Assembly: GCA_030704615.1 (NCBI GenBank) | Contig: CM060731.1 | Span: 66,694,756-66,758,755, forward strand | Length of the DNA stretch: 64,000 nt | Origin: Takakia lepidozioides | Taxonomy: Eukaryota; Streptophyta; Takakiopsida; Takakiales; Takakiaceae | Direction of reading: 5' to 3' | Notes under the pieces: model-generated | What the model was told of the DNA's origin: nothing | Seen by the model: the letters and a program-made list of their open reading frames with translations, nothing else | Databases searched by the model: none | Program-made: the position numbers and the translations under genes | Shown here: positions 1 through 11,500 of the stretch, piece by piece | Position numbering within the stretch: position 1 is the stretch's first letter | Layout: each line of letters opens with the position of its first letter

Positions 1-229
1 ACCACCTGACCACGCTAAACATGGTTTGGACTCCAATGCTTATTGCGGCCCCTGCCAATGAGGTAGAAATGTGCACCTATATGTTACGAGAGTATTGCAA
101 CTTTCATGGTTTTTCATTAGGACCATTATACAACAACATTCAAAATTATTTGAGTCTCGTTTGTGCATGAGGAGGAATTCCGGGTCTTACAACATTGTGT
201 AATAGAAATTGACAAAACGTCTGCCTTGT
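1..229. other. Outer flank of MULE copy A, no gene seen
   Basis: No reading frame here resembles a protein I recognise. By position it should be the subterminal region of MULE copy A beyond the 3' end of its minus-strand gene, but the ATTCATCC-rich sequence seen at the matching place in copies B and C is absent. The true end of copy A was not found in the window. Confidence 0.3.
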
Positions 230-540
230 CTTCTTGTTTGACCCATAACCAATGTTAGGCATGAGGATCCCGCTTTTGAACTTGCGCTGAAATCGAGAGT
301 CCATACACCATCCACTAGGTGCACTGTCTTCTTGTTTGAACCATAACTAATGTTACGCATCAGGATGTTGCCCTTGAACTTGCGTTGAACCCGAGAGTCC
401 CTAGGTGCCTTCTATTCTTGTTTGACCCATAACCAATGTTAGGCATGATGAGGCTGCCTTTGAACTTGCGTTGGACCCGAGAGTCAATACATACATCATC
501 CCCTATGTGCCTTGTCTTCTTGTTTGACCCATAACCAACC
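230..540. repeat. Imperfect tandem repeat, about 3.2 units of 86-102 bp
   Basis: Units start near 230, 328, 413 and 516. Each begins CTTCTTGTTTGACCCATAAC, followed in full units by AATGTTAGGCATGA, a TTGAACTTGCG segment and a GAGAGTC segment. The last unit breaks off early. The array lies downstream of the 3' end of the MULE copy A gene and may be part of the element's subterminal region, but the same array is not seen beside copies B or C. Confidence 0.75.
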
Positions 541-1734
541 ATTTGCTGTACATTACAATCAAAGCCTAGAAGCCAGGATATAACTATCCATTGTATGAAG
601 TGCATAGAAGCCACTGTTGTAAATGCATACACGGCACGAAAATGAGAAACCATCTTTTAACTACATTACAACGAACATGCACAATTTTTATTACAAAGTT
701 ATGGAGGGACACAAAATGTCTAAAACTGTGAACATCTGGAGACCCCCCAAAATGATGAAATTTGCATTTCAGTCACTAGAACTATCCCCTGAAATTTGTG
801 CAATATCATCGACGTAAACCCGAGCTCCGAGGTGCCTGTTGTATTTTCGAGCACATGGGGGAGATAACATGAAACTCTGTTGACGAGCAATGGCCTCCGC
901 GTAGTCGGGTAGGATGTATGAACGTGGAGGGCTGCACCAGAAGTCACTGTGAATAAAAGAGACGTCGACCAAAGGAATAGCTTCCAATATCCTGCCACCA
1001 AAAGAACCACAATTGCATTAGCCACCAATAATGGGAAAGGGGGGGCCATTTTCGCGGGAGAAATTGGATGCTTACAGAAAAATAACTTACTCACATGCGA
1101 AATCATCGTCCAAGACTTTGTCGTCCCCTTCGTTGATTTCCACATGCACTATACTCTCCTATTGTTGGGCGGCAGGTGCCGGCGCTGGCGCTTCCAAGTT
1201 ATGGAGGAGGTCATTGAAAATGTCCGCATCCCCTTCCATACCAAACAAATGCCTGCCCGCTGCCTTGCAAGCATGGTACGAAACTCCTGCAAGACAGAGT
1301 TCTCTCAGGACACATATAAACAAATTTTTTAGCAAGAAGAAAACACCGCAGCAGGTTGGGGGTGAAACCTGTGCCAAGAGTGAGGTCCACGATACGCGCC
1401 CCCGGATGGGAACAAGTCTCCACAATTGTTTGAATAAATGTTGGGCTCTTCTCCTTGGCCCCTCTCCATGGTGTGGAGTTGGACTTTCGCAAACACACAT
1501 TGGAATCCACGTAATTGTAGTGCATGTCGTCCACCACTGGATCGAACTTATCGTTGATGAAAGAACCTCCCCCATGAAGCCTGAACTCCTTCACTGTTGT
1601 GGGAGTTGAAGCAAGGTGCACTCTGACGAGGCAGACGGCCTCAAAAAGGTGGGTCTACACACAAGACAACATGAAGCACATATTAGTGAATCCAGAAAAA
1701 TTCATCTGGAAAGAACAGTGCTTGAAACCTCTGA

Positions 1735-1760
1735 AAATGAGTGCGTTGATGCACTCATTT
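1735..1760. repeat. Intronic palindrome, copy A, 3' intron
   Basis: Perfect 10-bp arms AAATGAGTGC and GCACTCATTT flank a GTTGAT centre. It falls in the intron between the DIPDG exon and the motif X/I exon of the minus-strand gene and belongs to the same palindrome series as those at 3,097 and 4,985-5,657. Confidence 0.8.
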
Positions 1761-3096
1761 CTGCAGGGGTGAAATGGAACTTTAAAATGAAGCATGCAAG
1801 AGAAAATCGATTACCATTTGTCCGGGACAGTCGCATTTTGTCAAGTACAGGCTGTTCACAATTCCACGTTTTGATGATTTTCATCCCCGAGGCCTTGAGG
1901 TAGCTTGCAAGCTCCCGGCGACATTTCGTATTGACCGACTGGATCATTACAAGAACCCCTGCATCCAAAAAAAAAAAATTGCAAAATGAAAAGACCCACC
2001 GCCAGTACCTCTCATCAAATGCATTTCATGTTGGGCAAGTCCCTGTGGGTAGGATGTCCGGTATTGGCAGCCCATCCGGAATGTCCACAATCACCATGTC
2101 GGCACAACATGGTTTCAGAGAACCATTGACCCAACACTGCCCTTTCGAAACCTGAAAACAGACAGACGGACAAAATTAAATAACTATCCAAAAGGGAAAA
2201 CAGTAAAGGAGACAAACAGTGGGAATTGGCTTACCGAGTCAAGGAATGCACACAGCTTGCCCCAAGTTTGAGAGGGTTCTCCAGTGTAACCAGATTTTCT
2301 GCTTTCCATCATGGCAAGGAATGAATCATTAACAATCTCGCATTTACATTCTCGCTGGATTCTGGATGGGTGCTCCACTGCGTCGTATGGCTCAATCCTC
2401 CCCTTACGTTTTCGTTCCTTGTTTGCAATTGGGGTCTGCGCTACCTCACCCCCCGCAGTCTCCCCTTGGGTGGCCTTCTCCTTCCCTTTGTCCTTTGTAC
2501 CCTTTCTCTTTCCCTTCTCTCTCGCAGGAGTTTTGTTGGCTGCGGGTTCCTTCTCAGCGAGGTTTCGCAGATTCCTCTTATGCAATTCCTTGTCAGTAAG
2601 AGGGGCCAAAGACTCCGCATTGTCGTTCTGGTTCCGTGTTTGCAACTCATACCAGGGGCAATCTGATTTCGGAATGTCGAGATACCAGCAGCAGTCTTTC
2701 AGGTGATATCTCCCGTAGTCTCTAAGGATGGCTGCCGTGTACATGGTCTGACTGTTAGAGGGGTCAGACCACAAGTCGATGAAGGCAGGGTACTTACTGA
2801 GGTTTTTTCCCGGAATGAGCACGTTCTTGATATACCTACAAAACAAAAGAGGTGCACTTTTAGACATTGAAGGCAAAAAAACTTATACTGCGGCCCTCCC
2901 AAAATGCGTGCGTCGACACACACAGTTTGGGGTGCACAAATCCTTGAGCATGAGGCAACCGAAATACACTCATAAGTACCATATGCAAGAACAGGAGAAA
3001 ACAAAGGGTTCCATATGCACAAAGTTATCCCTTTTTCGACAGACAGATATGCCAACGGAACATTGAAATCCATGATGGAGGAGAGAGCACATCTGA

Positions 3097-3154
3097 GTTT
3101 GTGGCCCTCTGAAATTGCGTGCGTTGGCGCACGCAGTTTTTCATGGCCACAAAC
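3097..3154. repeat. Intronic hairpin-forming inverted repeat, copy A
   Basis: Outer arms GTTTGTGGCC and GGCCACAAAC enclose inner arms TTGCGTGCG and CGCACGCA around a TTGG centre. It lies in the intron between the linker exon and the middle exons of the copy A methyltransferase-like gene. A weaker relative with a TCGA centre sits at about 2,904-2,923 in the same intron. Confidence 0.8.
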
Positions 3155-4984
3155 TGCCTGTCTACTGATTGCCAAAGAGTGTTTTCAAACATAAGACAAA
3201 ATTAACGAACCTGTATAGGACCCTCTTCATGGCTCCCTCCGCCCCGTACTGCTGCTCAAAATCGTTTGTTTGGGAGATTCCTCCATCTCGGGAAAACTCT
3301 CTGAAGAATCAGTTGCTCCAAGCTGTGGCCTTCCACTGCCTCAAGTAATCCTCCAGAGTGTCCTTGGGCACGGTCATGGTAATTTTGTAGTCATAAAGCT
3401 GTTTCTCCAGCACCTTGTTTGCACGAGCTTCAATCTGCAGGTATACATATGCATGGGTTAGAGTCCATTCATGGGAAGATATTCTCAAAAATTTCAAGCA
3501 CAGAAAGTCTTGAAAAGTACCTAGCTCCAGTAGGTGGCTTTGTGCAACCATATATCAAGAACTTGGTCGCTGAAGGGTTTGATGTGCCCGGTGTTCTCAT
3601 CTCTTTCACCCCTAGGGAAGTAGTATGTATCCTTGACAGTTGGGTCGGAATTCCAAATCTCCAACCATTTCACTTTCTGGTCAGCTTCCATAGCTGCAGT
3701 TGACAGCCGGTGAAGCTTTTCTTGTGTCATCTCCGGTTTGGTGTTATTGTTCCAGTGGATCCTCACCTGGTTAAGAAACTCGGGACCAAAATTAGGGTCA
3801 GCTATTCTCAGCTATTCTCAGCTGTTTCACGAAAGCGCTCATGAGCTTCTTCCGTATCTCATTCATCGTAAACTTCATGGCTTCCGCCACTCCCTTGGAC
3901 GTCCTCAGACCCTCTGGGGTTTTCAAATAGTACTCCGTTTTTCCTCTCTCTCCAGCTTCAGCTATTTCTTGCTGCAAAACGTAATCCGGAATGAGATCAC
4001 TTGTTACTGACAATATCCCAACAGACAATGGAAGGCCAGAGTGATGGAATACTTATAGTGTACATGTACTCCATGAATGCTTCCATCGTCAGCTTGTACC
4101 AGGTATCTGATGTTTTCGATGTCAAACATTTCTTGAATGACTCCGCACTCAGGATGCTCTTGAATGAATTGAGGGGCATCTGGCCGATATTCTGGATCCT
4201 GAATAGTGTGTGAAGAAGGTTCGTTGTCACATGGGCAGTTTCAGTTCCCCTGTCACATATAGTGGTGTGTCGTCAGTGAGTGCTAAAAGCAAACAGACAG
4301 TGAAGGAAAAAATGCGGACAATAACAAGTGAAGAAGACACTTACTTGTTAACGTCATGCATTGCCGTCAACAGTGTTGTGATCTTGGGATCCAGCACCAT
4401 TGAGGCCACAGAGTAGTGCCACTCCTCCTTGGTGCTATGATATCTCTCGATCATGTTCCTCCAGGCAAGCAATCGGTGGTTGCCATCCCACACATGAAAC
4501 ATCTTGCCAGAGAAGGGCTGGGTAACGAGCCTCTTGCAAATGATAGATTCAAACTCATTGTTTATCTATCGCCAGATAGGATCCCAGCCTCCAACAATGG
4601 ACTCGTCCACCAACACCTCTCTGCCAGAGGAGTCTGCCAAGGACACGTAAACAACAGATTGACCCTCTATGTACCCATGGCAAAAGTCTTGTTCCAACTT
4701 TTGAATGTCGTTCGTCAGAGCTAGTCGAACGAAGGGCATGGAGATCAAACGGCATATGGGTATCATTATTTTTCCCCCAGGGACGCCCATGGCCTTGATG
4801 ACTTGGGCAGAATTCACTTTGGAGAAGGAAAGCAGATCTTTCGCTCTGTCTTCGTATGGCCTGCCATCGTCCTTCTCCTCAACAACCACCAGTTCTTGCT
4901 CAATGACTTCGTCCTCTACCTGAGCAGCACCTTTCCTTTTCTTCGTCTGCACTCAAAACGAAAGGTTACGAATGTAAAAGACTT

Positions 4985-5657
4985 GCGAGAAAATGCATGC
5001 TTCAACGCACGCAATTTTCCACCCTCTGAAAGGTACTCATTTCTTTTCCTACTTCATACCCAATGTCAATCTACTCTCTTCCATAAAAGTATGCAGCAGA
5101 CATTTAATCTAATCTCCTTGAATAGGCAGAAAGGTGAGTGTGAGAGAACCTCCTGAAACTGCGTGTGTTGACGCACGCAATTTCTGGGGGTTCTCTCACA
5201 CTCACCTTTCTGCCTATTCAGGGATTCTGTCTCTATTAACACAACACAGCTGAGAGAAGGCCATGCAGAGAACCTCCAGAAAAATGAGTGCGTCAACGCA
5301 CGCAGTTTCTGGCAGTTCTCTCGCAGTCACTTTTTTGCCTATTCAGGGCTTTTCTCTGTTAACCCAGCACAGCTGAGAGAAGGTCATAGAGAGAACATTC
5401 AGAAATTGCGTGCGTTGACGCACTTATTTTCTTGAGGTTCTCTGTATGGCCTTCTCTCAACTGTCGAACTCTAATCTCAGCTGTCCCTCCTCCTATGCAG
5501 TACATGGAAAGTGAGAAGTGGGTCATACCCGGGTTTGGTTGTTATGCATTGCCTGCATCCCTGTGGTCTTACTCTGAACGATCAAGCAAAAAAAAACAGA
5601 ATAGAGGGCAAGAAAATTGCGTGCGCCAACGCACGCAATTTTCATGCCCTCTATTCT
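4985..5657. repeat. Cluster of five palindromes in intron 1 of copy A second gene
   Basis: Five inverted repeats share a core of GTGCGTTGACGCAC type. They lie near 4,990-5,018, 5,119-5,220 (32-bp perfect outer arms beginning TGAATAGGCAGAAAGG), about 5,250-5,345, about 5,365-5,463, and 5,598-5,657 (28-bp arms with one mismatch and a CCAA centre). They fill most of the intron between the acidic first exon and the ParB-like exon. Similar core, different arms, recurs in introns of copies B and C. Confidence 0.8.
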
Positions 5658-5976
5658 TGACAGAAGATGGCAAATAAGAGAATCACTTGAGGTCCTTTTG
5701 CCGAAGAACTCCCAGATGCCTTTGATGTGGCAACAACGGCAGCCTTCTTAACCTTCGGCGTCGCCTCCTCCTCCACGACATTCTTACCCTCCGGCATGGA
5801 TTCCTTCGCAAGAGCGTCCGCCTCGTCTGTGTCCATAGCGTCTGTGTCGTCCTCTGACGCACTCTCATCCCCAACTCATCACGAGCTGGCGGCTGGTCCT
5901 CCACCGCCATGTGTTCGGTTTCCAGGGCTGCGCTCTCCTCTGCGATCTCCTTCAGTGTCATGTTTCGGCCTTTCAT

Positions 5977-6734
5977 TCTCTCTCTTGCCTTCTTCCTCTC
6001 TCGCGTTGAAGTAAAAAAGAATGACTGTCTTCTACGCCTTCCACTCTCTCGCGCGAAACTTTGTCTCCTTCTACTCTCCAGCTTGAAAAACTATGATCTA
6101 CTGGAATGAGAGACGTCGTGCGATGAGTAGCAGCGGGGCATCGCTCTCGGCGGTTATGCATGTATTCACTGCATACGTGTCCCCCTCCTAACGGCACACT
6201 CGTCCATTCTGCGGTGGCCGCCGTCTTTCATTATGGAGGTATGGCCATCGCATGGATTCGATTCGGATGGATGACTAATTTCAGTAGATTTTTTGGATTC
6301 TCCTGGATGAACATCTTCCATTCGTTCGACGGCGATTCCTCTTAAACCATGTACTCAATGCATGTCGGGTACCACGTGGCTGAACACATTGGGGTGGCAT
6401 GGGATGTCGGTCTCCGCCGTCATTTCACATGTGACTGTAAAGGCATATAACTGCTTAACAACTGTTTTATGAACTGTTCTGACAACTGTTTCTGAAAGGC
6501 TCTTTAACGGTATGTCAGCTTTAAAAATAGGTCTTGGCTGACCCTTCCAGAACGGTTTGGGACATACATGACGTGTTGTTCTTTGCCGACCTCGTTAGTA
6601 AAGGTGATGGACTTTTGGGTTTCGGTCTGAAATGCAAAGCATGAGAAATGTAATCCCCACTATCGTTTGTAATAAGAATCCGCACAGAAGTTGTGGCTTC
6701 CGCACTTGTGCGAGGGAATTTCTCTTGCAGCAAC
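5977..6734. promoter_or_regulatory. Divergent intergenic region of MULE copy A
   Basis: This 758-bp stretch separates two genes that run outward, the methyltransferase-like gene on the minus strand and the transposase on the plus strand. No frame matches a known protein. It should hold both promoters and 5' leaders. It does not look similar to the equivalent regions of copies B and C, which closely resemble each other, so copy A belongs to an older or different subfamily. Confidence 0.5.
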
Positions 6735-7905
6735 ATGGCTTCCTTTGAAGCGGAGTTTTACTCTGTGGAGAAACCAATACCTTTCTCGAAGGAGACCGAT
6801 GACAATGGTTTTACAATTGCGGAGGAACATCTCCTAGCAACGCGTTTTGAGTTCCGGTATGGTACTGTGTGGCTGGAAAGAGAGGTTTACGGTGACGATG
6901 GGAAGTTGAAGAAGTATGCTTTCCAGAAACCGGATGAAAACGCACTTATGAGTCAGTGGAGAGTTCCTCCAGGAAGATACAGAGTCCTTGGAGCTCCTCG
7001 CCGGCAGTCGATTGGTTCGTATGTGACGCCGGGAACTGCTGCTTCTGTTGTTCAAGACAAGAGGAATGTGGTCGTGAAAACGGAGCCCACAACTTCTAGA
7101 CTAATTGTTGAGCTCTCCGACTCCTCGGAGGAGGATGTCCCGAAAATTCCTTTTCTCGCTCCTTCTCTGGTGGTCGTGGTGCCGGAATTGAAGGACCTGT
7201 GTAGTGTCATTCCTAAACTGAAGTCAATGGGAGGAATGCCCGGTTTCAAGAGTGAATTGCGGGGGATTGACTGGGACACTATCCCTGTTGAGCGTGTGCA
7301 GTACCTTCCAGAATCTTTTGATGGGGATGTCGTCTTCGAGCTGCCTCCACCTAGGCGGGGTGGACCCGTTTCGAGCCTCATGCACGGAATGGACAAGAGA
7401 CACGATGGACACCCATGGTGCAGAACGAAGACATCCAATATTCAAAATGATGACAAGCTCGTGTTCAGAAGAGCGGTGTGCAATGGACACCTGAGGTGCG
7501 AGAATTTGAGTTGCAGACACTTCCTGCGGTCAGAGGTTCAGAACTAGAGCAAGTGGGAGGGTGTCGCCGAGAATCCTTTCAAGCCCGGTGAAGCACCTCC
7601 AAGCTCCAACACTTTTGTTTGCAAGTTCTGCAAACGAGCGCCTTCCTGTGTGGCAGTGTGTGGAGCAAGAATGTACTATGTGGTGCACCGTTTTCCAACC
7701 TTGACTAGAGCCGGTGTGCATTTCGGGTTCCACAACCATCCAGTGTCGAAGGGGGATTACAGGGAAAGCGTTGAAATAGTATCTAGGTTGATAAGACAAG
7801 AGTATGAGAGCAATCCAACAGCCACCACCTCCACAATAGTTCTTGGAGCAAGCAAGACTTTCTTGGAAACCCATATTCTTAGTGAAGGAGATTCTGTGGG
7901 CAGGA
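6735..7905 (+). pseudogene. MULE copy A transposase, 5' part (interrupted by copy B)
   Basis: Start at 6,735 gives MASFEAEF, matching MASSEAEF of copies B and C; an in-frame ATG at 6,693 has no counterpart there. The protein has an acidic region (LSDSSEEDV), a Cys/His region with WCRTK, VCNGHLRC and CRHFL, and a second cluster CKFC...C...HFGFHNHP like the WRKY-GCM1/FLYWCH zinc folds common in MULE transposases (family knowledge; the assignment is inferred). A TAG near 7,545 replaces the Gln codon found in B and C. The frame stops at 7,905, where MULE copy B is inserted, and resumes in frame at 16,538. Confidence 0.8.
7895..7905. repeat. Target site duplication of MULE copy B, left
   Basis: TGTGGGCAGGA precedes the element start CAACGACGCAATGG. 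The partner at 16,527-16,537 reads TCTGGGCCGGA, two mismatches in 11. MULEs typically make 8-11 bp duplications. Dropping the element and one duplication restores an open transposase frame across the junction. Confidence 0.75.
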
Positions 7906-8510
7906 CAACGACGCAATGGCGTGAGCGTTGCACGTGAGCGTACGCTCACGCCAGCTGACGTGGCGTGAGCCTGCACACATGCTGACGTGGCGTGAGCGTC
8001 ATGTCAGCATGCTGATGTGGCGGTAAATGATGACATGGCGCTGTCCGTCAACTGCCACGTCAGCATTAACATGCGCCGCCTATAACCGTGGATGGTCCTA
8101 TGACCGTGGAATTAATGCAGGGAATCTTGCCTAAATAGAATCAAGACGAGCGTTGAGGCCTACAATTGCAGCATCCAACATTGTGCAATTACAAATGCTT
8201 GTTTCACTTTTACAATTACGAAGACGACAAAATATCCTCACAAAGTGTGCGCCATAAAGGCTGCCACGAGAAGACTTCCTCCCTCCTCAAATAACAATGA
8301 GAGTTATGATCATCTTCAAAAGATGATTGTAGTGCATAGCGACAGCAAGACATGTAGACTTCGAACGGTGCAATGACAAATGTGCACTACCTAAAAGTTG
8401 TCACTCAGAGCTCACTCCGTATAGTTGGAGGCCATATCATTGCACAGCCGACGAATTGATGTGAATTACACATTTCAAATCATGGTCATCCACATACCAC
8501 ATTACATAGT
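7906..8510. repeat. Left terminal and subterminal region of MULE copy B
   Basis: The first 140 bp hold several copies of TGACGTGGCGTGAGC and CGTGAGCGTACGCTCACG, inverted and direct. The same motifs occur at 21,038-21,200, at the right ends near 16,440-16,526 and 31,490-31,591, and at 19,200-19,340. The rest is non-coding sequence downstream of the transposase stop. Such motif clusters at MULE ends are usually transposase-binding sites, which is an inference here. Confidence 0.75.
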
Positions 8511-8515
8511 TCATG

Positions 8516-11500
8516 CTACCCATGTGTTGTATCCCGCTGCAAAAGAGTATCGACCTCGTTGAAACTCATAGTGGCCTGGTGAATGAAGTTGTCACGTTTG
8601 GGATCGCAAACCATCATCCTCAAAAATATGAAATACAAATGTTTGCAGGGTATGAATTTACCTCTCTTGCCCAAACTGGTTGATAGCATATTCACAAAAT
8701 CAGGACATGTGCAATTGGGGAAATTGGAAACCGTGATGTCGTAGGTCCTGTCATGAACAGCAGATGTGGAAGTGATGATTGTGAATACCCGACCATATCC
8801 TGGATCGGGTACTTCCGTGGTGCTTCCGACACGAGCTTGGAGCATTCTTGCGGACTCCACTTTGCCAAAGTGTTCAGCGGTTGGAGGGAAACGCCGAACG
8901 AGCTTTCCATCTCGTTTGGTTGGCCACAAGTCAGGATTTGCCGGGGGGACCCGGGAGGACGCAGAAGTAGTAGCACATGCATGGAGTTGGGGTTGTCTCG
9001 CAAGGGAAAAACCTGCCTCCTCCAGCATTTCAATCTCCTGAAAGCTCAGATGTGTTCCCACCTTCATGGGCCAAACGGTTGGAGGAGATGGCTTCATCAC
9101 TACGGAAGGACGCACAGTTCCATGCACACATCTGGCACAATCATCTGCGCAGAACCAGAACTTGTGGTTCTTGGCTTCTGGTTGACCGTATGGACGCATC
9201 AAGCCCGTGAAAGTCAGAGCAGGAGTTCGGGCACCACCTCTGGATATAGATGAAGTGCACTTCTCGAAATTAGTTGCCCTGATCGCTGTACATTTCACAC
9301 GAGACCCGACACTTGTGCGTTCTATGTGCCAAACGTGGTCGGGGCATGCGGACTCAAGCACATCAAGGGGGTTGTTTCTCTCCTGCACCATTTCAGTGGC
9401 ACGGTTTGATGCTGGAGCTTGCCGTCGTGTTGGAGGTTCCTCCACAATGGAGGTTCCGGACATGGAGCTGTCATGCAGGGGAACACGAGGCTTCGAGAAG
9501 TTATCACGGTCTGCCCTGTGGGAATCTGAATCCAAACCAGGTGGAGTGTTCAATTTCCTCTTACAGGAGCCGAATCTCTCCTCCCTTTCAAGATGTGGAA
9601 CTCTAGAAACAAGTGGCGTTCCCTGGGCATACATGCTCACCGCCCGTGCTATCTTGATTGGATCCCCAGATCTGTTTGCAGCACGCAACATCAACTCCCA
9701 TTTGTTCGGACCCTTGCCACCAACCCCACCTCGTAAGAAATCACGGTATCGGGTTTGTTGTTGCAAGGCACGTATCAAATCATCTGTTGTTGCCACATAC
9801 AAATCCCGACCTCGTTTCCCAGACTGCTGCAACCATGCATTGTGCACAGTTTCTGCCAAATTGCAAGATGGCATGTCCGCCATTTCCTCAATGGACATGT
9901 TCTGCAAAGAGGATAACCACACTTCAGAACAGTGCACAGGAAACAACATAAAGAAAGCAATGAGTCAAAAATATGGAAAGCAAATGTATGAATAAAGCAT
10001 GAAATAGAAGCCTCGTACCATTGTCATGGCTGCTCCCCACTGTCTATACCGGAAGTGCCAAAACGCCAGCCAATCTTCCAATGCTCTCATACTCTCAAGT
10101 GATGCAGCTCCAGAAGAGAACCACCAGGCACGAATTGTCTGGAACAAAGTGTCCGCCTCCTTCATTGTTCTAGCATCTTTGTACTCTTTGCACAATTTAC
10201 GGTGCTGAGTCTGCATCTCTGGTTTGATGTCCGACTTTGTATGTTTTTCCAGAGATTGTGTCCAATGGAATAGACATGTACGCTCTCTTCCTGGCATAGG
10301 CACTTTTGGGTCGCCCGATCCGAAGACAACACGAATAGCATTGAAATTTGCTTGAGCACTATCCGCCATGAAACCTGCGAAATTTGGAGATGGCAGCCCA
10401 TGACACGTATCAGGGAATTCCACATGAGCTTCTGGGATTCCGTATCCTCGGATTGCATGTCACAAACTGCAATTGTCATAACTCGTTGGTACACTGGATC
10501 GTAGACATGACAAGCCATTGTCGTCCAATCCTTCACTCGTTTCACATGATCAAACATAAGAAAACAGTTCTGCAAGTCCCCAGTCTTCTGCATCCGCTTC
10601 ACGAGGCTAACCCCACTGCCCTCCCCAACAGTCGACATTTAGAAAAGAAATACTTTGATGGCACCTTGACCTGGGAATACATTGTCCTGGATGTAATCGT
10701 ACTTGCTCACTCGTTTCAATTCCAAAATATTGTCTATGTAGCCTCTGATCCCAGAGCCCATTCTCAATGCATTGATCTGATGCCGAATGTTAGGTGAACT
10801 TAAAGTGGAGAAATGATCCATGACCAGGTCCAATGCTGCACCGTCAAGTTTAGTCCCCACAGAATCCCCTTCACTCAAAATATGGCTTTCCAAGAAGGAC
10901 TTGCTTGCGCCAAGAGCAATTGCAGATGTTGTTGCGGATGGGTTTCTCCCGAACTCTTGTTTGATCAACCTCGATACTGTCTCAACACTCTCCCTGTAAT
11001 CCCCCTTTGAGACAGGATGGTTATGGAATCCAAAATGCACACAAGCTCTCGTCATTGTATTCAAACGGTGGACAACATAGTACATTCTTGCTCCGCAGAG
11101 CGCCAAACAGGATGGCACAAGTTTGCAGAATTTGCAGACGAAAGTGTTTGCCGGTGGAGGGGCAGTCCCAAGCTGAAATGGATTTTCCGCCAGACCCTCC
11201 CATTCGCTTTGATTATGAACCCCAGACTGAAGAAAGTGTCTGCAATTCAAATTATCACACCTAAGGTGTCCATTGCAAACTGTCCTCCTAAAAACAAGCT
11301 TGTCATCATTCTGAATATTGGATGTTTTTGTTCTGCACCACGGGTGCCCGTCGTGTTTTTTGTCCATTCCATGCATCATGATTGTTACACCTCCAACTCG
11401 CGGAGGAGGAGGCAGCTCGAATAGGATATCACCATCAAAAGTCTCCGGCAAGAACTTCATAGGCACCTGCTTCAAAGATTCCCAATCAATTCCCCGCAAC

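Larger units (their letters stand above)
769..5976 (-). pseudogene. MULE copy A second gene: ParB-like domain plus beta-class DNA methyltransferase-like domain, broken
   Basis: A multi-exon gene read on the minus strand. The first exon (about 5,976-5,660) is acidic, with a frameshift near 5,875. A ParB-like exon (4,952-4,330) holds a TAG stop near 4,564 and then the HVWDGNHRLLAW core. Middle exons lie near 4,230-3,997, 4,010-3,798, 3,766-3,521 and 3,551-3,309. A charged linker exon spans 2,876-2,240. A methyltransferase-like exon holds VIVDIPDG near 2,080 and a TGA soon after it. A further exon (1,621-1,159) contains WRGAKEKSP, then ARIVDLTLGTG, and after an intron GRHLFGMEGDAD. The last exon (987-769) ends SSSD. 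The order IV, X, I, II matches beta-class N4/N6 methyltransferases (established); ParB-N is a nucleotide-binding fold in plasmid and phage proteins (established); function here is inferred. Copy C has homologous exons in the same order. It lies head to head with the transposase starting at 6,735. Confidence 0.72.

Noticed and set aside
2366-2706. Plus-strand ORFs (77-131 codons) over the copy A linker exon
   Set aside because: Antisense of the Lys/Glu-rich linker, which yields Phe/Leu/Ser-rich frames; the minus-strand frame matches copy C.
7052-7520. Minus-strand ORFs opposite the copy A transposase
   Set aside because: Antisense shadows; the plus strand carries the conserved transposase frame.
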